Position numbers and translations under genes: made by a program | DNA from: Methylumidiphilus sp963753955 | GTDB lineage: Bacteria > Pseudomonadota > Gammaproteobacteria > Methylococcales > Methylococcaceae | Assembly (NCBI GenBank): GCA_963753955.1 | Contig: CAVWEM010000024.1 | Location: 62,001-126,000 of the forward strand | Direction of reading: 5' to 3' | DNA: 64,000 nucleotides | Notes under the pieces: generated by a model | Database searches by the model: none | Told to the model about the DNA's origin: nothing | The model's input: only the letters and a program-made list of their open reading frames with translations | Shown: in pieces, positions 16,031-23,979 of the stretch | How positions within the stretch are numbered: the first letter of the stretch is position 1 | Layout: the number at the start of each line of letters is the position of its first letter

Positions 16031-16480
16031 ATCTTACTGAACTTGGGGATGTGTTTTTGGGCGTAGGTGTGGTTCAAAGCATTATACAGGAATTCGTAAA
16101 ATGTTTTATTTATTAGTTTAACAAGTATAATTTCCGTCCAAGAACTCGGAACACATGAACCGCTCCACACCGTCTGCCACCTCCCAATTCAGCGGAGGCA
16201 ACATTTCAAGATGTTCGGTCCAGTACTCCAGGTTGGTTTCCTCGGGATCACGCAGGTAAAACCGGCGCTGGCATTCCAGGAACGCCGCCCAAGTGATGAC
16301 CTCGTAATCATCCGGCCCGCCGCTGTGATCGGCGGGGATTTTGGCCCGCCCGGCCTCGGCATACTCCGGGCTTTTGTAGAGATTCCAGGCTGAAGGACTT
16401 TCATCCTGAGCCTTGCTCGCCAGCACAAAACACGCTGGTTGTTCTTGGGTTGTCATGGTCTGCTCCTCAAAATGTGGAAA

Positions 16481-16510
16481 GGGGCAGACATCCCCACGGG
16501 GCGCTGCCCC
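16481..16510 (-). promoter_or_regulatory. Leader hairpin upstream of the split DUF1419-like gene
   Basis: Minus-strand hairpin GGGGCAG...CTGCCCC, about 25 bases before the ATG at 16456. The right arm GTCTGC can pair with GCAGAC in the spacer of GAGGAGCAGACC. Same architecture as at 14780 and 16891. Confidence 0.55.
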
Positions 16511-16531
16511 TTGGGGTAAGTCATGCTTGGC

Positions 16532-16864
16532 TCAGTCGTCGGCAAAGACGACCCACAGGCCGTCCATGAATCCGTTGGCCCGGCCTGACGGCAGTTTCAG
16601 CCGCACGGTCGGGCCTCGGATGTCGCCGTCGAAGCGGGCTTCGATGCCGACATTGAGTTCATGCAACAGCCTTTGGATTTCCATCTCGACGCCCTCCACC
16701 GCCAATTCTTCCCCATATTCCATGGCAAGTTCGCGGTGCCGGGACGATAGAGCCTTAAGCCTTTCGGCAACCAATCTGGCCAACAGGGGCGGAACCCCTT
16801 CATCAGCCAAAACAGCGTCCAAGGCATCAGGATTTCTGAAGGTATCGAAAATCGCGCTTAACAT
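16532..16864 (-). CDS. Hypothetical ICE protein
   Basis: 110 residues, not recognised. It is mostly helical in appearance (LARLVAERLKALSSRHRELAMEYGEELAVEGVEMEIQRLLHEL) with a C-terminal strand-rich segment ending DGLWVVFADD. No signal peptide or membrane segment. It sits in a minus-strand cargo operon of ICE genes, with its own leader hairpin and the ribosome site GAGGAG before ATG 16864. Confidence 0.6.
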   Translation of the reverse strand: MLSAIFDTFRNPDALDAVLADEGVPPLLARLVAERLKALSSRHRELAMEYGEELAVEGVEMEIQRLLHELNVGIEARFDGDIRGPTVRLKLPSGRANGFMDGLWVVFADD

Positions 16865-16890
16865 GGTCTGCTCCTCGAATTGAATGAACA

Positions 16891-16922
16891 GGGGCAGACC
16901 AACCCAAGGGCTTGTCTGCCCC
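16891..16922 (-). promoter_or_regulatory. Leader hairpin upstream of 16864 gene
   Basis: Minus-strand stem GGGGCAGAC...GTCTGCCCC (10 bp, nearly perfect). The right arm TGGTCTGC is an exact complement of GCAGACCA, which covers the spacer and start codon of the gene at 16864, so two exclusive structures are possible. Confidence 0.6.
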
Positions 16923-17010
16923 TAGGGGTGGTTGGTTAAAAACGCTTATCCGCCAAGGCAAGCCTTGGCCGACATGGGTCAACGGTTATCGAGTGCCGCC
17001 AGCGCGAGAT

Positions 17011-17265
17011 TCACAAAGTTTCCCAGTGCTCGCCGCGCGAATATTGGATTTCGGTGCAACCGGCATGGGCAGCCGCCCAATCAAGCGGGGCGAAAGCCGC
17101 CTCGCTATCTTGGGCGTCGCTACGGCCCAAGTAGTAAACCTCGCCATCATCGTCAAGCAGACGAAAGCGGCAAGGCAATTCGGCGAGACGGCCATCGAGG
17201 GGGAAGTTTCCCACCCCGATGACGCGCCCGTCGTCCAAGTAATCGTCGGTGATCACCCAGCGCAT
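17011..17265 (-). CDS. Hypothetical ICE protein
   Basis: 84 residues (MRWVITDDYLDDGRVIGVGNFPLDGRLAELPCRFRLLDDDGEVYYLGRSD...), not assigned. The strand-rich, acidic sequence reads like a small cytosolic protein. Its ribosome site AAGGAG overlaps the TAA of the upstream DUF3275-RadC gene, so translation is probably coupled. Codon use matches its GC-rich neighbours. Confidence 0.6.
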   Translation of the reverse strand: MRWVITDDYLDDGRVIGVGNFPLDGRLAELPCRFRLLDDDGEVYYLGRSDAQDSEAAFAPLDWAAAHAGCTEIQYSRGEHWETL

Positions 17266-17274
17266 GGCCGCTCC

Positions 17275-17842
17275 TTACAGCAGGCCATGTTCGGCAAACG
17301 AGTAAATCACGTCGCCGACCACGAAATGGTCGAGCACGCGGATGTCGATCAAGTCTAGTGCCTGTTTTAGCCGCATCGTGATGTGCTTGTCGGGGAATAT
17401 CTCGTTTTGGGCAGGCTGCCCGTCTTCGCCGTCGGCAGGCTGTCCATCGTTTGGAGGTTTCGCCACACCCGGCTTGTTGCGCCTGGATGTCGCTTTGGTT
17501 TTGGATTGGAGCGTCTCTTCCCCGGCTTCCGGGCCAATCGGATTGGCGTCGGCCAAAAGTGCGAATTCCGCTTGCCCGCCGGGCAGATCGTCAATCGCCG
17601 CCAGGGCCAATGACGCCAAAGTGGCGCGGATTTCAATGACCATGCGGCCACCGGCCACATAGCTGGCGGGAAAAATTTCGGCAATGCCGAACTCGCCTTG
17701 GTAATGGCCTTCGCCGTATTGACCGAGGAACTCGTCACGCAAAACGAACTCGCCGATGTCGGTGACCAGCCGACCGACCGAGAAGTCGCCGTTGCGGCCG
17801 CGGACCGAGCGTATGTATAAATTTCCTGGGAGGTTGATCATG
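17275..17842 (-). CDS. DUF3275 protein with a RadC-type C-terminal tail
   Basis: About 188 residues from ATG 17842 (MINLPGNLYIRSVRGRNGDF). Residues 1-100 fit DUF3275, a family found in ICE cargo modules (GEFVLRD...YQGEFGIAEIFPASYVAGGRMVIEIRA). After a low-complexity linker the last 35 residues read RLKQALDLIDIRVLDHFVVGD...SFAEHGLL, the C-terminal end of RadC/JAB proteins. A fusion created by deletion between two neighbouring genes is likely, because the RadC tail lacks the metal motif. In its leader, TGCCTTGC can pair with GCAAGAGGCA and would cover the ribosome site. Confidence 0.7.
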
Positions 17843-18373
17843 GGGGTTGCCTCTTGCTGAAACGCAAGGCACCTCCCATGACCGGGCAAGTGCCCTGTCA
17901 GGGTTGTGGGGTGTCCGGGGACGCTTAAATCCCCGGACGAATTGGAAAACGCGGCGGGCTTTTCACCTGCCGCCGCTGAATTAGGACCGCTGTCATGTCA
18001 TTGGAGCGGTTGGGGACGTCTGCCCGCGACCATCCGAAGATTACGTTGATCGACGGAAGATAGATTATCGCGTCCAGGGAAGCGCAGACACGCCTGGAAA
18101 GCCTTTGGCTTTGGGTGCGGCTGAATCGCAGTCGCCACGAGTGAAAAATATATTCTACAACACCGGCATGAAAAATCGCAATGCAGAATGGGCTTCGCAA
18201 TGGGCCTCCTGCCAAAATACCTTTTGGTTACTGGCAGGCAGAGGGTGAATCAAACGGTCAGACCGCTTCATATACAAGGAGGCAAGCTCCATCCAATAAT
18301 CGTCATGATGCTGGAGGTATTTACGCATCAGAACATCCCATACTCTACTGTGTTTCGTCCAAGCTACACTGGC
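17843..18373. other. Gene-poor region upstream of the DUF3275 gene
   Basis: About 530 bases with no supported gene. It holds a GTCCGGGGA...TCCCCGGAC inverted repeat at 17913-17938 and a second GGCGG...CCGCC repeat just after it, both possible terminators or leader structures. GC falls toward 18200, where the AT-richer protease operon begins. Confidence 0.4.
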
Positions 18374-18847
18374 TCACAAGTTTGCAAACGTCTTAAAAAA
18401 GTTCGCTCCAGCCTTCAGAACGTTGGCTAATTCCTTTGGAATACCTTCGTAGAATTCAACACCGTCAGGGCCAATTTTCTTCACTCTAGCCGCTAGAATT
18501 AATCCGCCAAGGACAAGCCCACCAACAGCCAAAGTAACTGGGTCAAATGCCTGAACTTGCGTCCGAGCTGCTTTTTCGACTGCTGTGCTACTCCACTCCC
18601 GGGCTGCAGGATCTGCATCAATCAATAGTAATGTAAGGGCTACCCGGCAAGCCTTACCTGCTTCAGTAGTACTAATGCTTGGCTCAGTGACCCAACTAGG
18701 TAAAGCGATTTGTTGCCTACTTGTATAATTCTCAGTTTCCCTTATGACAGCATACGCTTGGAGTCCGTGTTTTGCAAACCACATTTGAGTCACTTCCGAT
18801 AGTGCCTCAATTGCTGCTATATCATTGATCTTGCTGACATCTATCAT
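18374..18847 (-). CDS. Hypothetical protein of the trypsin-like operon, membrane segment
   Basis: 157 residues. The N-terminal part (IAAIEALSEVTQMWFAKHG...) looks helical. One strongly hydrophobic stretch near residue 105 (LAVGGLVLGGLILAA) could be a membrane helix, followed by KKIGPDGVEFYEGIPKELANVLKAG. It is the third gene after a trypsin-like protease and a small protein, joined by a start/stop overlap. It may correspond to a trypsin-co-occurring domain, but I cannot assign it. Confidence 0.55.
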   Translation of the reverse strand: MIDVSKINDIAAIEALSEVTQMWFAKHGLQAYAVIRETENYTSRQQIALPSWVTEPSISTTEAGKACRVALTLLLIDADPAAREWSSTAVEKAARTQVQAFDPVTLAVGGLVLGGLILAARVKKIGPDGVEFYEGIPKELANVLKAGANFFKTFANL

Positions 18848-19071
18848 ATCATTACCCTACGCATTGGCTGACCATGAGCTTGCCCAAGATCTTCTACAAC
18901 AACTTTAACACCCTCAAAACTTTGAGGAATGTTTCTGCGGAAATTATCATCAACTGCTACAAGTAGAACAATGTTGCCGCTTCTCTTGGCGAGGCCAACA
19001 GACTGGAAGCCTGGTGTATTGTGGAGCTTCTTGATTAGCTCATCACGTTTTTCTATCAAGGAATGTGTCAT
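18844..19071 (-). CDS. Small protein resembling protease pro-domain, in trypsin-like operon
   Basis: 75 residues from ATG 19071 (MTHSLIEKRDELIKKLHNTPG...). The pattern PGFQSVGLAKRSGNIVLLVAVDDN...IPQSFEGVKVVVEDLG resembles the alpha/beta prodomain-like module that precedes many bacterial Nal1-type trypsin-like proteases. Here it is a separate protein. Its ATG overlaps the protease stop (ATGA) and its own stop overlaps the next start, so all three proteins are translationally coupled. A role as inhibitor, chaperone or sensor of the protease is inference. Confidence 0.5.
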   Translation of the reverse strand: MTHSLIEKRDELIKKLHNTPGFQSVGLAKRSGNIVLLVAVDDNFRRNIPQSFEGVKVVVEDLGQAHGQPMRRVMI

Positions 19072-20142
19072 ATCAATTCTCCATCTATATGCTGGAGACA
19101 CGAAAAGGCGGGGTGAAATAAGCTTCCCTTATGCGTGGCACCTACTAAAAAGCCAGCAGCCAATCCACTTTCCGTATAAACAAGTGCGCCGGAATCGCCT
19201 GGAGCGCTACACGCTATACCATTATAGCTCGGGATAACGAAGTTGAGATCACCATAAAGATATTTCTTTCCGTTGGAAAATTTAATGGTGAAAGCGGCCA
19301 AGCAAGCCCCATCGAGAATGCCTTCAGAAAATCCTGATGTTCGACCCATCATATAAACCGGTTTCTCAAGATGTTCGATGAGACCATCTTGATCTAATAC
19401 CCCTTTGATTGGCATCCACCGACTCGTATTCCGAGGATCTATAACGACGTTCTCTTCAGGACATATATCTTCATCATCATAACTCTGCAACGGCAATATC
19501 ATTTTTATTTAGAACAGCATTAGGATCGTTCTGTTCTGAGTAATGCGTCAAATAGGAACATTTGGCTAGCGTTCCGACCCTATACTGTATATCAGCAACG
19601 ATATCTGGACGGCCAGGACTAATTATTGGATCACCATTCTGCGCTATATTATTGCAGCCAAAAACGTGTGCTGCGCTTGTAAAACCCTTAAATTCACCTT
19701 GTCGCTTAGGTTGCTTAAATTTTACAAATGCACCTAAAGAACCTGCCAAACCATGTATATGACTTACAGAGCTTCCTATAACCAATTGTTTATTACCTGA
19801 AATCTGCTTTGACACCGCAAGTGTTGGCATGACCGCCTGTGCGAAACCAATTACTTTTACTGATACCCTACTTGGCTCTTTTTTCTGTAGAGCCATAGCC
19901 TCGTTATAGGCCGAACCCTCATCTTTTTCCAGATAGATAGCTAATGCTTCTTTCCCATTTATAATGGTTTTAACCACTCCCAAGCGATTGCTAGGACGTT
20001 CGAGGATAAAACCTTCGTTATCATCTTGTCGGACGGGTTCTTTTCGATTCAAACTATCCAGAAAGTCCTTAATGATCTCTACAGTTTTTACGTTTGTGAA
20101 AGCAGACAGAACTGCTGTCGTGATTAGAGTTTCTAGAGCCAT
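19068..20142 (-). pseudogene. Trypsin-like serine protease, apparent frameshift
   Basis: Part one starts at ATG 20142 (ribosome site AAGGAG) and holds the catalytic His in TSAAHVFG and Asp in NKNDIAVAEL, then stops at 19477. Part two continues in a neighbouring frame (SYDDEDICPEEN...) and holds the catalytic Ser in CSAPGDSGALVY, ending at 19068. Losing one T in GAGTTATG near 19484 joins them as an S1-type protease of about 350 residues. The N-terminal 100 residues look like a helical and pro-like region. Either a mutation or a programmed +1 shift is possible. It heads a three-gene operon. Confidence 0.7.
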
Positions 20143-20500
20143 TTCAAAGTTCTCCTTCGCAGCAACGCCGAACAACTTTCCTTTTTATTCAGGCGAATTG
20201 AACTCATCGGTCAACCTACTGAATAAATTAAGCCCAGTTTTCATTAGGCAAGAAAATCTCGTTGTTATTATCATGCTAATGCTCAAATATAAACATTATC
20301 TGGGATCGATCATAAAATCGCAAAATAGATTTTGCCGCAACGCCATCTGGCTCTCGAAAGGATCACGCCAGTAGAGTAGATCACATCAATCCCAAAAATC
20401 GGTCGAACAAGACACCCTCTTCAAGACTGAACGATGCACTTTACAGAAGGCTCTGTCAACCCCCTATGAACGATGAAGCCGTTTGACCAACCCTTGTTGG
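20143..20500. other. Intergenic region upstream of protease operon
   Basis: About 360 AT-rich bases between the protease operon and the vapC stop. It should hold the protease promoter. I see no gene, no clear operator and no element end. Confidence 0.3.
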
Positions 20501-20926
20501 CTAAACGTATAACTTGATGCCCACTCGTTGGGCAGCATTAGCCAAGTCGCCATCGAATACCAGGAAGCGGAAATCCAAGCCGGAGACGGCACGCCAAAGC
20601 GTTTCCACTGCCGCTAGATGCACACTGTCGTAACCTCGCAAGCGATGTGCTTCCGCCAAATCGCCCGCCCGGCGCACCAATTCATGAGTGACGCCAACGA
20701 TCTCAAAACTCGGCCAGTCGCGTTCAAAATCGCCGCGCCATGACGGGAGCCTGTCCTCGTATCCGGGCTGTTGCGCCTTGCGGGCAAATGCGGCACGGGT
20801 TTCGGCATAGGCGATTAGATGGGTCGCGCAAACCTTCGCCTCGGCAACCGCCGCCCGAACCCGGTCGGAGCCTGCTTCGTCCGCGTACAGCTTCACCACG
20901 GCGGAAGTGTCCAGGTAAAGGATCAT
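20501..20926 (-). CDS. VapC-type PIN-domain toxin
   Basis: 141 residues. PIN-domain acidic residues are in place: Asp in LDTSAVVKLY (residue 6), Glu in AYAETRAAF (about 42), Asp in GYDSVHLAA (about 99) and Asp in VFDGDL (about 124). These enzymes are Mg-dependent ribonucleases, often aimed at tRNA or rRNA. Its ATG overlaps the stop of the antitoxin gene by 4 bases. The pair lies directly behind a truncated ATPase gene. Confidence 0.85.
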   Translation of the reverse strand: MILYLDTSAVVKLYADEAGSDRVRAAVAEAKVCATHLIAYAETRAAFARKAQQPGYEDRLPSWRGDFERDWPSFEIVGVTHELVRRAGDLAEAHRLRGYDSVHLAAVETLWRAVSGLDFRFLVFDGDLANAAQRVGIKLYV

Positions 20927-21213
20927 CCGCGCAATTCGCTGACGATTTCAGCGAGGTTTTGCTCGTCCGGGCCGATGCGAACCGGATTGGCCGAACCCAT
21001 CGGCTTGTTGCCGTTGCCGGGAATGAGCCACGGCAAGGCGCGTAGCCGCGCAATGGACGCTTCCTCCAAGGTTTCCGGCGTGGCGTCCGCAGACACGGGG
21101 ACGAGCCGCGCCAATGGCTTGCCGCGCAGCGTCACCAGCACTTCCTCGCCTAACGCCGCCCGGCGCAGGTATTCGGACAGATGGGATTTAAGATCTCGAA
21201 CGTTGGTTTCCAT
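20923..21213 (-). CDS. VapB/Phd-type antitoxin
   Basis: 96 residues. METNVRDLKSHLSEYLRRAALGEEVLVTLRGKPLARLVPV is the Phd/YefM fold commonly paired with PIN toxins. The C-terminal tail (SIARLRALPWLIPGNG...) would bind and block the toxin. It overlaps the toxin gene by 4 bases. Confidence 0.85.
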   Translation of the reverse strand: METNVRDLKSHLSEYLRRAALGEEVLVTLRGKPLARLVPVSADATPETLEEASIARLRALPWLIPGNGNKPMGSANPVRIGPDEQNLAEIVSELRG

Positions 21214-21277
21214 GCAATCACCTTTGTGGTCATTTTTCGCTTATTGTAGTCACATCGCCATCGACAACACACAAATT

Positions 21278-22420
21278 TCATTGATGAGCGGGGGAACGGC
21301 TGGCGCAAACCTGTCCCAAGCCAAACTTCCTCGCCTCCTTGGCGACGACGTTCAACGGGTTCTCCGCTTCGTCGGTGAAAAACAAATGTGCCTCGTCCAA
21401 TACGACCACTTCCGATACCCAATCCTGAACCCCGCGCAGGGCAGCCTGCCGGAATATCTGTTCGAGCCGGAAATACACGAACAGCTTTTTCTCGTCCGAC
21501 GTGAGCGAGCGGATGTCATAACGCCATACCGGAATCTTGGGATCGAACGGCGGCTCGTCCGGTCGGAATATGCCGATGGCATTCAGGCTTTCCAACCGCT
21601 CCACCACGCTGCGCAATACGTCTTTTGAATCGTAGCGGATCAAGTCGTCCAACTCGCGTCCAGTGGCTATGCCTTGGATCGCGGCGGCGTAAGCCGCTAT
21701 CGCTGCTTCTTTCAGTTTATCTAATTCGGGATCGGCTACCGGAGTATCGGCTTGGGGTTTCCCCAAGGTTTGCCGTATCTGACCCATCGCCTTGTTCCTG
21801 GCGTATATCGACCTCGCCTTCGCGTTGACTTGTTCCAATGCAGCCACCGCTTTGGCATCGGCTCCAAGGTATAGCGCCCTGAGTTTGGCGGCGGAGAAGC
21901 GGGCAGCGTCAAGCAAGGTTGGATATTTCTTCGGGTATTTCCGTGCTACCCCATCATCCAGCCGCCAGCTATCCGGCTTGTCTTCATAAAACCCGTTGGC
22001 GGCATAGAGGTCAGTCAGCAGCGCCCGCAATACCGCTTCCTGCCGAGTTCCCAATTGCCGGGAAGTCCGGTTCAGCGCCGCAATGAAGGACTGGATCTGC
22101 CGACGGACGCCGCCTCCATCGCGGTCTTGACTGACTGCTAATGGATTATGGCCATAGGCCGTGGCCTCGGAAAACTTCACTGTGGACGCACCGGCCAAAT
22201 CAATGTCGCCGTGGACATCCAATACATGGATGCGCACCGGGCCATCGGCGGTTTTCGCCATCGCCTGGATTATCCGCCGCAGATTCCAGGTCTTGCCGGC
22301 CCCGGACGCACCCATCACCAGCATGTGCGGGTTGATCGCCGTGCGGCTGTCCCAGACGACCGGGACATCCCGATTCTCGGTGCGCTTCAAGTAAGCGTTG
22401 GAACCCAGCAGGACACGCAT
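21278..22420 (-). CDS. HerA/DUF87-like ATPase, C-terminally truncated
   Basis: 380 residues. Walker A GASGAGKT lies near residue 38, Walker B EVVVLDEAHLFF near 345; the N-terminus MRVLLGSNAYLKRTENRDVPVVWDSRTAINPH fits plasmid- and ICE-borne HerA-type ATPases. The protein stops shortly after KFGLGQVCASRSPAH, where relatives normally continue through the arginine-finger region for another 50-100 residues. The 3' end is therefore probably lost, perhaps when the vapBC cassette came in. HerA-type ATPases move DNA and often work with nucleases in defence; none is adjacent here. Confidence 0.7.
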   Translation of the reverse strand: MRVLLGSNAYLKRTENRDVPVVWDSRTAINPHMLVMGASGAGKTWNLRRIIQAMAKTADGPVRIHVLDVHGDIDLAGASTVKFSEATAYGHNPLAVSQDRDGGGVRRQIQSFIAALNRTSRQLGTRQEAVLRALLTDLYAANGFYEDKPDSWRLDDGVARKYPKKYPTLLDAARFSAAKLRALYLGADAKAVAALEQVNAKARSIYARNKAMGQIRQTLGKPQADTPVADPELDKLKEAAIAAYAAAIQGIATGRELDDLIRYDSKDVLRSVVERLESLNAIGIFRPDEPPFDPKIPVWRYDIRSLTSDEKKLFVYFRLEQIFRQAALRGVQDWVSEVVVLDEAHLFFTDEAENPLNVVAKEARKFGLGQVCASRSPAHQ

Positions 22421-22486
22421 CTCGTTCGCCTTGTGGTCAAATCAAATGGCAGGCCGAATTATCCTGCCGCAGGGATACGCTATCCA

Positions 22487-22522
22487 GCGAAAACCTTGTC
22501 AGCCCTTGGCAAGGGTTTTCGC
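22487..22522 (-). terminator. Hairpin downstream of the integrase
   Basis: GCGAAAACC-TTG paired with CAA-GGGTTTTCGC (12-13 bp stem, 10-base loop), 35 bases past the reconstructed integrase stop. It could terminate the integrase transcript or be an attachment-site arm. Confidence 0.5.
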
Positions 22523-22916
22523 TATCCATCGAATCGGTTTTGTTGGTTGACAATTTCTAGCGCCCCAGATAAACCGCCGTGACTTCTTCGCGGTTGTGGC
22601 CCATTTCCTGGCTGATAATGAGCCTGGCGGCAAGGTCGGCTTCCCGCTGTGCGGGCGTCAGTTCCCCGCGCCTTGGGCCTCCAGCATGGGGCGCTTTCCA
22701 TCCGGTCAATTCCAAATACCGATCTTGGGCATAGCCATGCCGTAGCCCGTGGGCTTTCCGGTCGCCTTCGGCGATACCGGCTTTCTTGGTTTCCCGCTCA
22801 TAGAGATTCTTCTGGAATATACTTGTTAAACTAATAAATAAAACATTTTACGAATTCCTGTATAATGCTTTGAACCACACCTACGCCCAAAAACACATCC
22901 CCAAGTTCAGTAAGAT

Positions 22917-23315
22917 ATGATTCGCCTAGAATTTTCTCCGGAAACCGTTGAGCAGTTGCTGTATGAAAAGCGATACCATCCTCATCCGCGTGTCCGTCAA
23001 AAAATGGAGGTCTTGTACTACAAATCTCTGGGAATGCCCCATCATCAAATCTGTCAATTGAGCAATATTCGAGGGCGAGCCACATTGGCCCGTTATCTTC
23101 GCGAATACCAAGAGGGTGGATTGGATCGGATTCGGAAGCTTAATTTTCACAAGCCAGAAAGTGTTCTAGCATTGCATCGCGACAAAATTGAAGAAGCGAT
23201 TGCTGAAAAACCGCCTGCTACCATTAGTGAGGCTCGACACCGCATTGAGGAAACCACGGGGATCAAGCGAAGCAACACCGCTGTTTATAGATTCTTAAAA
23301 AAAACGTTGGATTGA
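22917..23315 (+). CDS. IS630 transposase, N-terminal HTH part (copy 2)
   Basis: 132 residues, identical to copy 1 as read. The A8 run starts at 23297, just before the stop, and the next frame carries on as NVGLSRYKTGSIPVQQTDPE, which is the expected linker of the family. Confidence 0.85.
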   Translation: MIRLEFSPETVEQLLYEKRYHPHPRVRQKMEVLYYKSLGMPHHQICQLSNIRGRATLARYLREYQEGGLDRIRKLNFHKPESVLALHRDKIEEAIAEKPPATISEARHRIEETTGIKRSNTAVYRFLKKTLD

Positions 23316-23418
23316 GCCGGTATAAAACAGGCTCAATTCCCGTCCAACAAACTGACCCGGAACGCCAAAAAAACAAGAAATCTTTAAAGAACAAAAGCTT
23401 GAGCAACGCTTAGAAGAG

Positions 23419-23979
23419 ATGATGGCGGGTCGCAGGGAAGTTTTTTTCGTGGATGCGGCGCACTTTGTCTGGGCGGCATTCCTTGGATATTTATGGTTTT
23501 GGAACCGGCTTTTTGTTTCTGCCCCTGCGGGACGAAAAAGATTTAATGTATTAGGCGCAATCAACGCACGGACGCATCAACTCATTACGGTGACAAATAA
23601 CACCTACATCAATGCGGAGAGCGTCTGCGAATTGCTCAGGGCGATTGCCGAGATTGGGTTTCAGGTTCCAGTCACCTTGGTGCTGGACAATGCAAGATAT
23701 CAACATGCCAAGGTGGTAAAAGAGTTGGCGGATAGTCTTGGTATCGAATTGCTTTTTTTACCGGCCTACTCGCCCAATTTAAATCTGATTGAACGATTAT
23801 GGAAGTTCGTCAAGAAAGAATGCCTGTATTCTAAATACTATGAGAGTTTTGGCTTCTTCACCGAAGCCATACAGGATTGCCTTTCAAAAGTGGGAACAGA
23901 CGAATATGAGCCTATGCTTAAAACTCTGATTAACCTCAAATTTCAAACCTTTAATAAAGTTCAGTTTGTAAAGCACTAA
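23419..23979 (+). CDS. IS630 transposase, DDE part (copy 2)
   Basis: 186 residues with the DDE motifs VDAAHF, LDNAR and NLIERLW. The frame is open upstream to about 23355 and would be joined to the linker frame at an A7 run near 23367. Confidence 0.85.
   Translation: MMAGRREVFFVDAAHFVWAAFLGYLWFWNRLFVSAPAGRKRFNVLGAINARTHQLITVTNNTYINAESVCELLRAIAEIGFQVPVTLVLDNARYQHAKVVKELADSLGIELLFLPAYSPNLNLIERLWKFVKKECLYSKYYESFGFFTEAIQDCLSKVGTDEYEPMLKTLINLKFQTFNKVQFVKH

Larger units (their letters stand above)
14962..16129 (-). mobile_element. IS630-family insertion sequence, copy 1
   Basis: About 1.16 kb, bounded by TA dinucleotides (TSD TA, as usual for IS630/Tc1). The ends begin TACTT on both sides, with only weak further inverted repetition. 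It is in the opposite orientation to the near-identical copy at 22818-23985. Excising it restores the host gene exactly. Confidence 0.9.
14850..16456 (-). pseudogene. ICE hypothetical gene (DUF1419-like) split by IS630 copy 1
   Basis: The first part runs from ATG 16456 to 16128 and ends ...SEFLDGN; the second part from 14961 to 14850 reads TRQHAKLGDRYFTRVVDADDPLTW...LLNR. Removing the IS630 element and one copy of the duplicated TA rejoins them in frame as GNYTRQH, giving a protein of about 146 residues. The pattern YWTEHLEMLPPLNW...FMCSE resembles DUF1419 proteins of plasmids and ICEs, but that is tentative. With the element in place only a truncated form ending NYTC can be made. A leader hairpin and GAGGAG site precede the start. 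Confidence 0.8.
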
